Positions 24,356 to 34,301 are shown, counted from the first letter of the stretch. The stretch is 55,967 nt of DNA from Desulfobacteraceae bacterium (GCA_022340425.1 JAJDNY010000054.1:1-55967); one strand, 5' to 3'. Numbers and translations: made by a program. Notes: generated by a model not told the origin, from the sequence alone.

Positions 24356-26902
24356 TCAGGCCCAGGTGAGCAAGCCCGGCGTGAATTTCACCCAGTCGTC
24401 GGCCAATGGCGACACCCGGACGGTGAACCCGTAGCGGCCGGCAATCCGGCAGGAGATGCTGCAGGCGTAAAGATAGCGGCCCGGCTCGTAGCAGGCGTCC
24501 ATCTCCATCCGCTGGGTGAAGCTGTTGGCCAGGGCATCCACCGATTTAAGCGGGCCGTAGTAAAGCTCCACGGCCACCTCCTCGGGCTGGAGCTCACCCA
24601 GGTGTACCACGGCGGTGATCCGAAACTCCTCCCCGACGCGGAAAGGGTGGGCCGCCGGGCGCTCGGGGGGTTCGACGAGGATCGCCCCCCAGCGGCTTAT
24701 CAGACGCTCCCGCTGGCGGGCCAGCGCCCGCGCCTCGTGGGCGTCGTCGGCCAGCAGTTCGTTCAGGCGCCGCGCGGCGGGCAGGTAGAAGCGGTGCTGG
24801 TAGTTTTGAATCATCCGCAGGGCGCTGAAATCCCGCATGACCATTTTCATGGCCTCCTTCATCATGCGTACCCAGCGCATGGGGATGTCCCCTTCCGTTT
24901 TTTCATAAAAGGTCGGAATCACGTCGTTTTCCAACACGTTGTAAAGGGCCTGGCTTTCGATGGTGTCCTGGTAGCCCGGATCGTCGAAGTCGTCCCCGTT
25001 GCCGATGCGCCAGCCGCGGTTTTCGGCGTAGCCCTCGCACCACCAGCCGTCGAGAATGCTGACGTTGAGGCCCCCGTTGACCGCGGACTTCATTCCGGAG
25101 GTGCCGCAGGCCTCGAACGGGCGGCGCGGGGTGTTGAGCCAGACATCCACGCCCTGGAGCATCTGGCGGGCGATCCAGGGATCGTAATCCTCCAAAAAGA
25201 CGGCGCGGTTTCTGACCGTCGGGCGGTGGCAAAAGTCGATCAGGCGCTTGATCAGGGCCTTGCCCTCGTTGTCCTTGGGGTGCGCCTTGCCGGCGAAGAT
25301 GATCTGGACCGGGTGGTTTTCCGAGTTCAACAGCGCTTCCAGGCGTTTGGGATCCTGCAGGAGGAGGTTGGCGCGCTTGTAGGTGGCGAAGCGGCGCGCG
25401 AACCCGATGGTCAGAATGCCTGGGTCCAGCACCGATTCCGCCTCGCGGATGACCGCCAGGGGGGCGTTTCGCCGCCGGTACTGCTTGACCATCAGCTCCC
25501 GGCAGGTGCGCACCAGGCGCGTGCGGCTCATCTCGTGGGTGCGCCAGAGCTCCTCTTCGAAAATTTCGTCGATGCGGTTGATGTTAGCCGGGTCGCGCGG
25601 CGGCAGGCTCCAGTCCGGCCCCAGGTAGCGGTCAAAGAGGGTTGAAATCCCCGAGGAGATCCATGAGGGGATGTGCACCCCGTTGGTGATGTGGGTGATC
25701 GGGATCTCGTCCTCGGGGCGGTCGGGCCAGATGTGGGACCACATGCGCCGCGCCACCTGGCCGTGCAGGTGGCTGACGCCGTTGCAGTACTGGGACATGC
25801 GGTGGGCCAGGACAAACATCGACAACGGGGCGTTCGGCCCCGTGCCGGCGGCCTGCCCCCAGGCCAGCACCTGCTCCTCCGGAAGGCCCAGGCGGCGGGC
25901 GAGGGGGCGCAGCACCGGCCGCACCAGGTCGACGGGAAATTCGTCGTGCCCGGCCGCCACCGGGGTGTGGGTGGTGAAGACCGTGGTGCGCGGGACGATT
26001 TCAAGTGCGGTTTTGAGGTCCACCCCGTAGCGGGACACGGTCTGGGCCAGGCGCTCGATGCCCGCAAAGGCGCTGTGGCCCTCGTTCATGTGGCAGACCG
26101 CGGGCGTGATGCCCATGATGCTCAGTGCCTGCATGCCGCCGATGCCCAGCAGGGCTTCCTGGGCCAGACGGGTCCGGCCGTCGCCGGGGTAGAGCCGCGC
26201 GGTCAGGTCCCGCACCCCGGGCGAGTTTTCCGGCAGGTTGGTGTCCAGCAGAAAGAGCGGGATGCGGCCGACCAGCAGCCGCCAGACGGTGGCGAGAATC
26301 TCGCCGTCGGGACCGGCCACCGATAGCCGCATATTCTCGCCGTTGACCTTGGCGTGGCGCAGCGGGATCGTGTAAAGATCGGTCTCCGGGTAGGACTCCT
26401 GCTGCCAGCCGTTCTGGTCCAGGTATTGGTGAAAATAGCCCTGACGGTAAAGCAGCCCGACCCCCACCAGGGGCAGGGCCACGGCCGAGGCCGCCTTGAG
26501 GTGATCCCCGGCGAGGATCCCGAGGCCGCCCGAGTAAAGGGGCAGGCTCTCGTGGATGCCGAACTCCATGGAGAAATAGGCGACGCAGTTGTCCGGCCCC
26601 AGCGGCGCGCTGGAGTTCTCCAGCGGGGCCAGGACGCGCTTTTCAAAGCGCTCCCGGACTTGGTCGAGATGGCCCATGAAGCTGTTGTCACCGGCCAGGT
26701 TCTCCAGCCGGTTCTGGGAGACCCGGGTCAGAAAGACCAGCGGGTTTTCGCCGGAGGCCGCCCACAGGCGCGGGTCGATGCGCCGGAAAAGGTCCACCGC
26801 ATCGCGCTGCCAGCTCCACCAGTAGTTGCGCGCGAGGGTTTCGATAAAAGCGAGCTTCGGAGGGATGGTCGGGTAAACTTGAAAGGTCTGCAAAAGCCCC
26901 AT
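24356..26902 (-). CDS. glgP: Alpha-glucan phosphorylase (GT35)
   Basis: 848 residues. Releases glucose-1-phosphate from glycogen using pyridoxal phosphate. The N-terminal about 110 residues (PTIPPKLAFIETLARNYWWSWQRDAVDLFRRIDPRLW) are a DUF3417-type domain, which defines the long thermophile/bacterial alpha-glucan phosphorylase group. Catalytic regions include CHMNEGHSAF, THTPVAAGHDEF, ITHITNGVHIPSWIS and FEACGTSGMKSAVNGGLN, with the probable PLP lysine at residue 605. A C-terminal beta-rich region (about 720-848) is also typical of this group. The downstream glgA is 53 bases away; a palindromic repeat copy lies directly upstream. Confidence 0.93.
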   Translation of the reverse strand: MGLLQTFQVYPTIPPKLAFIETLARNYWWSWQRDAVDLFRRIDPRLWAASGENPLVFLTRVSQNRLENLAGDNSFMGHLDQVRERFEKRVLAPLENSSAPLGPDNCVAYFSMEFGIHESLPLYSGGLGILAGDHLKAASAVALPLVGVGLLYRQGYFHQYLDQNGWQQESYPETDLYTIPLRHAKVNGENMRLSVAGPDGEILATVWRLLVGRIPLFLLDTNLPENSPGVRDLTARLYPGDGRTRLAQEALLGIGGMQALSIMGITPAVCHMNEGHSAFAGIERLAQTVSRYGVDLKTALEIVPRTTVFTTHTPVAAGHDEFPVDLVRPVLRPLARRLGLPEEQVLAWGQAAGTGPNAPLSMFVLAHRMSQYCNGVSHLHGQVARRMWSHIWPDRPEDEIPITHITNGVHIPSWISSGISTLFDRYLGPDWSLPPRDPANINRIDEIFEEELWRTHEMSRTRLVRTCRELMVKQYRRRNAPLAVIREAESVLDPGILTIGFARRFATYKRANLLLQDPKRLEALLNSENHPVQIIFAGKAHPKDNEGKALIKRLIDFCHRPTVRNRAVFLEDYDPWIARQMLQGVDVWLNTPRRPFEACGTSGMKSAVNGGLNVSILDGWWCEGYAENRGWRIGNGDDFDDPGYQDTIESQALYNVLENDVIPTFYEKTEGDIPMRWVRMMKEAMKMVMRDFSALRMIQNYQHRFYLPAARRLNELLADDAHEARALARQRERLISRWGAILVEPPERPAAHPFRVGEEFRITAVVHLGELQPEEVAVELYYGPLKSVDALANSFTQRMEMDACYEPGRYLYACSISCRIAGRYGFTVRVSPLADDWVKFTPGLLTWA

Positions 26903-26950
26903 GTTGTTTCCTTGGATTTGGCGTTAGGTTCGAAAGATTTTTATGAAGCA

Positions 26951-27091
26951 GAAAAAAGTCAAAAACCAGACGGTTTCGAAAAAAGCGCCAAGTTTAAGGC
27001 GCGCAAATCTCAGCGGCGTGAGGCGTACTTTTGTACGCCGCAGCGACTTCGAGATGCAGCGCAACGCAGAAATTGGACTTACGGAACCGTC
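26951..27091 (+). repeat. Palindromic intergenic repeat, copy A
   Basis: About 140 bp in the gap upstream of glgP. Terminal inverted repeats ACGGTT (26970-26975) and AACCGT (27085-27090) bound a core with GGCGCGCAAATCTCAGCGG, a hairpin GGCGTAC-tttt-GTACGCC (27023-27040) and GCAGCGACTTCGAGATGCAG. Near-identical copies occur at about 35930 (opposite orientation) and 38405. No coding capacity. Confidence 0.85.
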
Positions 27092-27097
27092 GATTTT

Positions 27098-27121
27098 GCA
27101 CCTGGGATAATCCCCGGGTGC
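27098..27121. terminator. Hairpin downstream of the debranching enzyme gene
   Basis: GCACCTGGG pairs with CCCGGGTGC around a short AT loop, just beyond repeat copy A. It could end the minus-strand debranching-enzyme transcript, but no T-tract follows. The remaining gap to 27283 shows nothing recognisable. Confidence 0.35.
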
Positions 27122-27283
27122 CAGGCGCAGGTGCGCTAGTTTTCGGCCGCAAACGGCGCGCCCTTGAGGGGATGGGGGCCTGCCCCCGTTTGGCGTCGCC
27201 CGGTGGTGGGCTCCCCGCCGCTGCGACAGACCAACGGGCTGATTCTTATTCGCTCCGCGGCCAAAGGTCAAGTCCGCTGCCCT

Positions 27284-30200
27284 TTACGACTGCAGCTTGA
27301 GCCAGACCCGCAGCAGCTCGCTGACCCCCCAGGCCTGGGCATCGCAGCCGCGCTGCTGGTGGGGGGCGTCGCCGTCCACGATTTCGGGCATCTGGAGGCA
27401 GCAGCCGCGGTTGAGCAGGCGCGTGCCGCTGGCCAGCCAGGCCAGGGCGGTGGCATGCCCGGCTTTGCCGTATGTCAGGGCCCAGGCCTCGCAGAAGCTC
27501 GGGAAGACCCAGGTCCAGGCCGTGCCGTTGTGGTAGGCGGGTTTGCGCCGGGTGTCTTCATCGCCCAGATAGCGTCCCTGGTAGGGGTTGTGGGGGTCGT
27601 TGAGCAGCTGGTCCTGGTGCAGGATCGGGTGTGGGCGGGAAACCGGCTGGTCCGCCAGGCTGCGAATGGCGCCCGGCACCAGCAGCGTTTCGCAGGCCGT
27701 CAGCACCCGGCGGCAGGCCTCGGGTGCAGACAGCGCACCCAGGGTCAGGGCGAAAAGCTGGTTGGGCCGCAGGGCGTCGTCGATTTCGGCCCGCTGCGGC
27801 GGCGTGTCGGGCGTGGCGTGCAGGCAGTCGGCCAGATAGCCCGCCTGCTCCTGCCAAAAGTGCTGCTGCAGCCCCCGGCGGACGCGCGCCGCTGTTTTTT
27901 GCCACGGCCCGCCGCTCTCCTGTGGGTCGATGCGCTTCAAAACGCTCAGGGCGGCGAACCACAGAGCCTGGATTTCAACGGGATAGCCGGCCCGCAGGGT
28001 CCCGGCCGGAAAATTGGTATCCATCCAGGTAAAGTGGCCGGGGCTGTAAAGCAGCCCGGAGGCGGGGTCCATCCGCACGCCGTTGGGTGTGCCGGCCATC
28101 AGGGCGGCGCCCAGGTCCAGCAGCACCTCACCCAGTCTGCGGCCGCCGCAGTCGCTTTCCAGAAACCGGCGGCTGCGCTGCCTGCGGATCAGGTCGCCGC
28201 AGGCCACCACGAACCACAGCGGTGCGTCCGAGGTGTCGCGGTTGCCGGCATTTTTTCCGTGAATCATGTTGGGCAGGGTGCCGTTTTCGGTGAACTGGCC
28301 GAACTGTTGCAGGACGGCCGCCGCCGCGGCGGTTTTACCGGCCGTGATCAGTCCGCGGACGACGATCAGCGCATCCCGGCCCCAGTCCAGAAACCAGGGG
28401 TAGCCGGCAATCACGGAACGAAGGGCCCCCCGCTTGACGACGTACTGGTCCAGGGCGCCGGCTAAAGCCTCAGCCAGCGGCCAGCGCAGCGGCAGCTCCT
28501 TGGGCGGCGGCAAAACCGTCGTCTGGGCTGCCGGGTCGGAGGCCCTGCGGGCCACGGCGGTCATTTCGACCTGGTCGCCGCCGGCCAATAAACAGGAGAA
28601 GTAGCCGGGGCTGAAGAGGTCCGAGTCCGGGTCCAGGCCGCGGGTGGCCTCCAGGGGGCGGTGCACCATATAGGTCCATTCCGGTGCGGCCGTAAAGCGC
28701 CCCCCGGGCAGCCGGACCGTCAGACCATGGTCCCCGGCGGGTGCGAAGTGAAATCCGTCGGCGGCGGGCTGCACGGCGGCCGCGAAGGTCTTCTCGGGGC
28801 CGGTGTAGGCCTTGGTGGTGTCGTGAAAGCTGCGGTCTTCGACATCCGGTCGCAGGATCAGTTCCACCGGCCGCCGGTCATCCAGGCGCGAGGCTCGGCC
28901 CTCGGCCGGCAGCCGCTGGAAGCGGAGCTGGACGCGGTTCTGCAGGGGGGCCATCGTCAGGGTCAGCGCCAGAAAAACGTGCTGGCCCTGTCCGGTGGGG
29001 ACGTGGAAATGCCATGTGCCCCGGGAGGGGGCGTCCAACCGGAACTGGTGCAGGCAGTCGAAGCTCAGGGCTTGGGAGTAGCCCTGGTAGACCAGCCAGC
29101 CTCGGCAGCGGGTGAAGAGCACCCGCCGGTCCTCGGGCACTTCGGGATCGAGGTTGGCGGCCAGGATGGCGTCATAGCGGCTTTCCAGCCGGCCCCACAT
29201 CACCGGCAGGTGGGTCATCGCGCCGCGGCCGTTGGCGGCCAGGAAGAGGGGCTTGCGACGGCGGATTTCGGTGTGGCTGAAGACCCGCATGGCGGCCGCG
29301 TCGCGGGCTGCCGCCAGCTGCAGCAGCGGGCCCTGGGCGTGGGTGCTGCGGCCGGGGCTGAAAACCGTCAGCTTGAGCTTCTGGCGCTGGTGGCGCCGCG
29401 GGGTTGGCAGCGGGGTAAAGAGGGCGAAGTGGGTGCCGTCCTGCCGGGCGAGGCTTTTTTCGGCGGCCAGCGTCCGACCTTCCTGGATGATGCGGGCATG
29501 AAAGGGGAGCGGCGCGATGACTAGGAGCAAATGGCCGGGGGGCAGCATGACGGTGCGGCGGCAATCCGTCGGCCATTGCCAGCGGGTGATCCGGGGTGGC
29601 GCGTTGTCCGGGCCGGCCTCGCGGCAGAAGGCGGCCGGGTCGGCGGCCAGACGGGCCGCGCCGGCATCGGGGTCGAAGCCGCCGAGGTCGGCCGTTTGGC
29701 TTAAAATCTGGCAGACCTCCAGGGCCTTGGCCCGCAGGCACTGGTGCGCGATGCGCGCCGGCAGCCTCAGGGGATCCGCGGCGCCCTCCAGGAGCGCCAG
29801 GTCCGAAGGCTCCGGGCTCAGGCACATCACCTGGCCGGGCGCCAGGGGCAGCAGCCGGCGGGTGCCGGCCTCCCGGGGCACCACTCGCTGGCCAGTGAGC
29901 AGGTCGACCCACGCTTCGGCCGCGATCTCCACCTGGCGCGGGTTCCAGCCGGCGGTGACCGGCTGCCGGTCGTCGAGGTTGGCCGCCACCAGCAGGCTGC
30001 GGCCGCTGGGTCGGTGGCGGCGGCGCATGACGATGAACTCGCCCTCGCCCTGCTGCATCATCTTGAGTTCGACCTCGGCGTGAAATGCCGGGTGGGTTTT
30101 CAGCAGGTCGCTGAGGCGGCGGATCCAGGCCACCTGGTTGGGTTCGGCGCCCCAGTTGAGGCTTGGCGCCTCGTGAACGATGATCTTCTCGGTGGCGTAC

Positions 30201-31564
30201 CATTCGACGCCGTTGGCGAAGCCGAAGGCGCCGTGGTCGGCCAGCAGCGCGCACAGCGCGGTGCGCATCCGGGCGTAGGCCGGCGAGCGGGCAGCCAGGC
30301 GGTTGTTGTCATGGGTTTCGGCAAAATGCACCATCAGGCCGTCGCTGCGGCTGATCTCCAACGGCTCGGGCAGATAGTATTCGATCTGCCCGCGGTTGTA
30401 GTTCTGAAACAGCTCGGAGTAGGCGGCGTCGAAGTTGGCGCGGCTGAGGATCTTGCAGGTGACCGACATCTTGCCCCCCAGGCCCTCCAGCAGAAAGACG
30501 GTGTCGGGGAACTGGCTGCGCACGCTGGCCACGATGTAGCGCCAGGCCTCAACCGGTATCATATAACCGGCGTCGCAGCGAAACCCGTCGACGCCCCGCC
30601 GGCACCACCGCAGAAAGACCTCGGCCATGTAGCGCCAGAGGTCCTTGTGGCTGAAGTCCAGGCGGGTCAGGTCCTCCCAGCGCACGCCCCAGGCCCCGGG
30701 CACCTCGATGCGGCCCTCGGGGTCGCGGGCCAGCCACTCGGGGTGGGTCTCGTGCAGGCTGGCGGCCCAACCCGTGTGGTTGATGGCGACATCCAGGTAG
30801 AGCCGGGCGTTGCGCTCGTGGACGGCGTCGACCAGTTCGATGAACTGCTCCAGCGGGGTGGCCTTGGGGTCGAATTGCGCCAGGGCCGGATCGACCTCGG
30901 TGAAGCTCAGGGCGGCATACGGGCTGCCGAAGCGGCCCATGCGGGCGTAGGTCGTGGGGGTGGGGTGGATGGGCAAAAGCTGCAGGATGCGGCAGCCCAG
31001 TTCGCCCACGATGAAGTCCAGTTCGCGGATCAGATCGCGGAAGGTCCCCGACGGCGGAATGACCGTGTAGCGGTCCCGGTCCAGGGCCGCGATGCATTTG
31101 CGGCGGGCCGCGTCGGGCTGAAAGCGGCCGCTTTGGTTGGGGCCGAACTGGCGCACGAAGGCATTGTAAACGATGTTGGCGGCACAGGATTCGGCCGGGG
31201 CGACGTTGACCACGGTGTTGTCGCCGGCGGGCCAGACCGGTTCGCTGGCGCCGGTGTCCAGGAAAAAACACTTGGCCTGAAAATGGCCCACCTCGCAAAG
31301 CGGCAGGGTTACCCGGAATCGGCCCGGGGACACCGGCTGCAGGGGGATGTCAAACCAGTCGCGCGCGAGAGGCGGAAGATCGCGGGTGACGGCGTGGATA
31401 ATCTGGCGGCGGGCGAGGTCGGCATGCCCGATATTGGTTCGCACCCAGGCGCTGCCCGCGGCGTCGGCGGGGGCGGTGAGTTCGAAGCTCAGGGTGTCGC
31501 CCCGAAAATGAAGCAGGTGGCGGCCCGGTGCCGGCACCTGGCTGATCTGGTCGGAGATGTTCAT
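27284..31564 (-). CDS. Glycogen debranching enzyme: GH13-like transferase fused to amylo-1,6-glucosidase
   Basis: 1426 residues, the two-domain layout of eukaryotic-type (AGL) debranching enzymes. After a beta-rich N-terminal domain, a GH13-type barrel (about residues 180-480) has all four conserved regions: DVAINHTG, GFRCDAGYM with nucleophile Asp331, FLLEGLGG with acid/base Glu360, and FAETHDNNR. The C-terminal about 400 residues form a GDE_C/amylo-alpha-1,6-glucosidase (alpha/alpha)6 barrel: GYPWFLDWGRDALIVVRGL, TWMDTNFPAGTLRAGYPVEIQALWF, PNQLFALTLGAL and KPAYHNGTAWTWVFPSFCEAW. It should both transfer oligosaccharides and hydrolyse alpha-1,6 branch points. It is upstream of glgP and glgA on the same strand. 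Confidence 0.9.
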   Translation of the reverse strand: MNISDQISQVPAPGRHLLHFRGDTLSFELTAPADAAGSAWVRTNIGHADLARRQIIHAVTRDLPPLARDWFDIPLQPVSPGRFRVTLPLCEVGHFQAKCFFLDTGASEPVWPAGDNTVVNVAPAESCAANIVYNAFVRQFGPNQSGRFQPDAARRKCIAALDRDRYTVIPPSGTFRDLIRELDFIVGELGCRILQLLPIHPTPTTYARMGRFGSPYAALSFTEVDPALAQFDPKATPLEQFIELVDAVHERNARLYLDVAINHTGWAASLHETHPEWLARDPEGRIEVPGAWGVRWEDLTRLDFSHKDLWRYMAEVFLRWCRRGVDGFRCDAGYMIPVEAWRYIVASVRSQFPDTVFLLEGLGGKMSVTCKILSRANFDAAYSELFQNYNRGQIEYYLPEPLEISRSDGLMVHFAETHDNNRLAARSPAYARMRTALCALLADHGAFGFANGVEWYATEKIIVHEAPSLNWGAEPNQVAWIRRLSDLLKTHPAFHAEVELKMMQQGEGEFIVMRRRHRPSGRSLLVAANLDDRQPVTAGWNPRQVEIAAEAWVDLLTGQRVVPREAGTRRLLPLAPGQVMCLSPEPSDLALLEGAADPLRLPARIAHQCLRAKALEVCQILSQTADLGGFDPDAGAARLAADPAAFCREAGPDNAPPRITRWQWPTDCRRTVMLPPGHLLLVIAPLPFHARIIQEGRTLAAEKSLARQDGTHFALFTPLPTPRRHQRQKLKLTVFSPGRSTHAQGPLLQLAAARDAAAMRVFSHTEIRRRKPLFLAANGRGAMTHLPVMWGRLESRYDAILAANLDPEVPEDRRVLFTRCRGWLVYQGYSQALSFDCLHQFRLDAPSRGTWHFHVPTGQGQHVFLALTLTMAPLQNRVQLRFQRLPAEGRASRLDDRRPVELILRPDVEDRSFHDTTKAYTGPEKTFAAAVQPAADGFHFAPAGDHGLTVRLPGGRFTAAPEWTYMVHRPLEATRGLDPDSDLFSPGYFSCLLAGGDQVEMTAVARRASDPAAQTTVLPPPKELPLRWPLAEALAGALDQYVVKRGALRSVIAGYPWFLDWGRDALIVVRGLITAGKTAAAAAVLQQFGQFTENGTLPNMIHGKNAGNRDTSDAPLWFVVACGDLIRRQRSRRFLESDCGGRRLGEVLLDLGAALMAGTPNGVRMDPASGLLYSPGHFTWMDTNFPAGTLRAGYPVEIQALWFAALSVLKRIDPQESGGPWQKTAARVRRGLQQHFWQEQAGYLADCLHATPDTPPQRAEIDDALRPNQLFALTLGALSAPEACRRVLTACETLLVPGAIRSLADQPVSRPHPILHQDQLLNDPHNPYQGRYLGDEDTRRKPAYHNGTAWTWVFPSFCEAWALTYGKAGHATALAWLASGTRLLNRGCCLQMPEIVDGDAPHQQRGCDAQAWGVSELLRVWLKLQS

Positions 31565-31644
31565 GAAGGCATAACCTGCGCTGCAGTGGGGTGAAAGTCG
31601 AAAAAAATGTCACATCGTGTTGATGCCGAACGACGGTCGATAGC

Positions 31645-32322
31645 TCAGCCCTTCCAGAGCTCCACGTCGATCAGACCCAGCCGCGCGGCCTGGCGCACCA
31701 GATCGATGGTGGTGCGCAGATCGAGTTTTTTCATGATATTGGCGCGGTGGTTTTCCACCGTTTTGGGGCTGATGAACAGGCGCTTGGCGATTTCGCGGGT
31801 GGTGAAGCCTTCGGCCAGCAGGCGCATGACCTCCTGCTCGCGGGGGGTCAGCCGGGGATGGGGTGAGGCCGCCGGGGCGGGTGATGTGACCGAAATCTGG
31901 AGCAGATTTTCGACCACCTGGGAGGAGAGGCTGCTGTCCAGAAAAAGTTCGCCGCGGGCCACCGCCGCCAACCCCTTCAAGAGTCCGTCCGAGGCCGATT
32001 CCTTGACCAGGTACCCCCGCGCGCCGGCCTGGAAAGCGGTGGCGATGTAGGTGATCTTGCTGTGCATGCTGATGATTAGGACCCGGCTTTCGGGCAGCAG
32101 TTTGGCCAGATCGCGGGTCAGTTCGATCCCGTTTTTGTCCGGCAGTGAGACATCGACGATGATCACATCGGGTCTCAATTCGGTTGCCAGGTGAATGCCG
32201 GCGCGCGCCGTGTCGGTTTCGCCGACCAGGCGATAGCGCGGCTCGCGCCCGATGATGGCTTTGAGCCCCTCGCGAAAAAGCGGATGGTCATCGATGATCA
32301 GGACGGTTGTTTTCGGATCCAC
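31645..32322 (-). CDS. NarL/LuxR-family response regulator
   Basis: 225 residues. Receiver with IIDDH, phosphoacceptor Asp57 in IIVDVSLPDKNG, SMHS and YLVKES; C-terminal LuxR-type helix-turn-helix LTPREQEVMRLLAEGFTTREIAKRLFISPKTVENHRANI. A DNA-binding transcription factor of the two-component type with no kinase gene directly adjacent. Its position between the CBM48 protein and the debranching enzyme (80 bases upstream of the latter) makes glycogen genes likely targets, by inference. Confidence 0.94.
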   Translation of the reverse strand: MDPKTTVLIIDDHPLFREGLKAIIGREPRYRLVGETDTARAGIHLATELRPDVIIVDVSLPDKNGIELTRDLAKLLPESRVLIISMHSKITYIATAFQAGARGYLVKESASDGLLKGLAAVARGELFLDSSLSSQVVENLLQISVTSPAPAASPHPRLTPREQEVMRLLAEGFTTREIAKRLFISPKTVENHRANIMKKLDLRTTIDLVRQAARLGLIDVELWKG

Positions 32323-32373
32323 GCTACCCCTCCTTTTTGGAGCCGGTTTGGCCGGTGGCTGGTGGCGGGCCCG

Positions 32374-32685
32374 TCAAAATGTCTTGATCACCGAGTTGCA
32401 GGTATCCTCAAAGCAGGTCGGCGCCTGTTTGTCCGCCTCGGGCTCGTTATGCCAGTGCTGCCCGTCGATTAGATAGCGGAATTGAATCTCCCGGTCGGTG
32501 GGCAGATCCAGGGTCAGGGTGAAATCGCCGTTTTTGAGCCGCTTGAAGGGCAGCGCCTCCCGGTCCCAGTCGTGCAGTTCGCTGACCAGATGGACCGTCC
32601 GGGCGGCGGGCGCCGTTTCCGCCGGCAGCCGGAAGGTGACCTTGCAGATCGGCTTGGATTTGAGAAACTGTTTTTTGATGCTCAC
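32374..32685 (-). CDS. Free-standing CBM48/AMPK-beta-like glycogen-binding domain protein
   Basis: 103 residues consisting of one early-set beta-sandwich. KVTFRLPAETAPAARTVHLVSELHDWD..ALPFKRLKNGDFTLTLDLPTDREIQFRYLIDGQHWHNEP matches the glycogen-binding domain of isoamylases and AMPK beta subunits, including aromatic residues (W40, Y71 region, W77) of the carbohydrate site. No enzyme domain is attached. The start has AAGGAGG 6 bases upstream. Lying 51 bases before the NarL-type regulator, it may sense or tether glycogen for the neighbouring regulators or enzymes. Confidence 0.85.
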   Translation of the reverse strand: MSIKKQFLKSKPICKVTFRLPAETAPAARTVHLVSELHDWDREALPFKRLKNGDFTLTLDLPTDREIQFRYLIDGQHWHNEPEADKQAPTCFEDTCNSVIKTF

Positions 32686-32859
32686 AAAGCCTCCTTTTCC
32701 CGTTGCTTCGGGATGAAAAATTCATGCTGCCGACAGCCTGGCGTGGGAAAGGCGCTGGTCTCGGCCTCAAAACCCCGGGCGCCTCCAGTGGGCCGCCTGC
32801 CGCCTGGCGGCCGAAACATAAGCCGGACCGCACGCGGCGCGATACGTTTGGCCGCGCTC

Positions 32860-34290
32860 TTATTTTACCGTGGTTTCGATTTTAAGGCCGTATTTGTCGA
32901 TCCCGGAATGCAGGGTCGGCCGGGAGACTCCCAGCAGCCTGGCGGCCCGCGAGCGGTTGCCGCCGGTGAGGTTCAGGGCCTCGCTGATCAGGATGCTGGC
33001 AAAACGGTCGATGCAGGCGTCAAACAGGTTCTTCTGGCTTTTGGCGGTCAGGGCTTCCACCGCCCACCGGCGAAGGGCCTGATCGGTGGTGCCGGCGCTG
33101 TCGGATGGGTCGCTCGGCTGCCCCCCGCCGCGCAGCGCCGGGCCGATCTCCTCGGGGCCGATGGGCGCGCCGCGGTTGAAGATCAGCAGCTTCTGGATGG
33201 TGTTGCTGAGTTCCCGGATGTTGCCCGGCCAGTTGTAGGTTTTCAGACTCTCCGTAGCTTCGGGGGTGATGCCGGGGTTTTCGACCCCCAGGCTGTCGCC
33301 GTGGCGCGCCAGAAAATATTCCGTCAACAGCGGGATGTCGTCGACGCGCTCCCGCAGGGGCGGCAGCCAGATTGTGACCACCTTGAGTCGATAGTAGAGA
33401 TCCTCCCGGAAGCGGCCCTCCACCAGGGCGGCCTCCAGGTCGCGGTTGGTGGCGGCGATGATGCGCACATCCACCGCGATGGTCTCCCCGCCCCCGAGCC
33501 GTTCTATACTCTTTTCCTGGAGCAGCCGCAAGATCTTTGCCTGGATGCTGAAGGGCATGTCGCCGATTTCGTCCAGGAACACGGTGCCCCGGTGGGCCTG
33601 CTCGATTTTGCCCACGCGGCGGTGGGCGGCACCCGTGAAGGCCCCCTTTTCGTAGCCGAAGAGCTCGCTTTCCAGCAGGTTTTCGGGTATCGCGACGCAG
33701 TTGATGACCAGAAACGGGTTGGCCGCGCGCAGGCTGTGCTGGTAAATGGCCCGAGCGACCAGCTCCTTGCCGGTGCCGGACTCCCCGCGGATGAGCACGG
33801 TGGCATCCGAGGAGGCCACCCGGCCGATGGCCTTGTAGACGTCCTGCATCGGTTTGCTGCGGCCGATGATGGCCTCCCGCGCGGTTTGCTGAAGGCCCCC
33901 GTCGACCACCACCGGTGAGCGCATGAAGTGTCCGGCCTCGATGGCTTTCTGAATCACCGCCAGCATGTCGGGGATGTCGAAGGGTTTGAGAATGTAGTCG
34001 TAGGCCCCCATCTTGGTGGCCTCGATGGCGGTCTCGGTGGTGCCGAAGGCCGTCATGATGATCACCGGCAGCTTGGGCTCGATGCGCTGGATCTGCAGAA
34101 AGGTCTGCAGCCCGTTCATGCCCGGCAGGCGCATGTCAAGGATCACCAGGTCGGGGCTGCGCTGGTCGACCAGCTTGACTCCGGCCTCCCCCGAGGGGGC
34201 CGTTTGAACGGCGTAATCCTCCTCGGTGAGTAGTTTCTCGAAACTGCGCCGCAGCTGGTCGTCGTCGTCGATGATCAGGATCGTGTCCAT
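32860..34290 (-). CDS. NtrC-family sigma-54-dependent response regulator
   Basis: 476 residues. Receiver (residues 1-120, Asp52 in VILDMRLPGMNG), central AAA+ domain with Walker A GESGTGKE, the sigma-54-contacting GAFTGA loop, Walker B FLDEIGDMP and R-finger region NRDLEAALVEGRFREDLYYRL, and a C-terminal Fis-type helix-turn-helix (ALNLTGGNRSRAARLLGVSRPTLHSGIDKYGL). It activates sigma-54 promoters from distant palindromic sites. It lies 11 bases after a histidine kinase gene, its likely partner. It is the only enhancer-binding protein in the window and so a candidate for the palindromes at 17584 and 21214. Confidence 0.95.
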   Translation of the reverse strand: MDTILIIDDDDQLRRSFEKLLTEEDYAVQTAPSGEAGVKLVDQRSPDLVILDMRLPGMNGLQTFLQIQRIEPKLPVIIMTAFGTTETAIEATKMGAYDYILKPFDIPDMLAVIQKAIEAGHFMRSPVVVDGGLQQTAREAIIGRSKPMQDVYKAIGRVASSDATVLIRGESGTGKELVARAIYQHSLRAANPFLVINCVAIPENLLESELFGYEKGAFTGAAHRRVGKIEQAHRGTVFLDEIGDMPFSIQAKILRLLQEKSIERLGGGETIAVDVRIIAATNRDLEAALVEGRFREDLYYRLKVVTIWLPPLRERVDDIPLLTEYFLARHGDSLGVENPGITPEATESLKTYNWPGNIRELSNTIQKLLIFNRGAPIGPEEIGPALRGGGQPSDPSDSAGTTDQALRRWAVEALTAKSQKNLFDACIDRFASILISEALNLTGGNRSRAARLLGVSRPTLHSGIDKYGLKIETTVK

Positions 34291-34301
34291 GGCGGGCGTC
34301 C

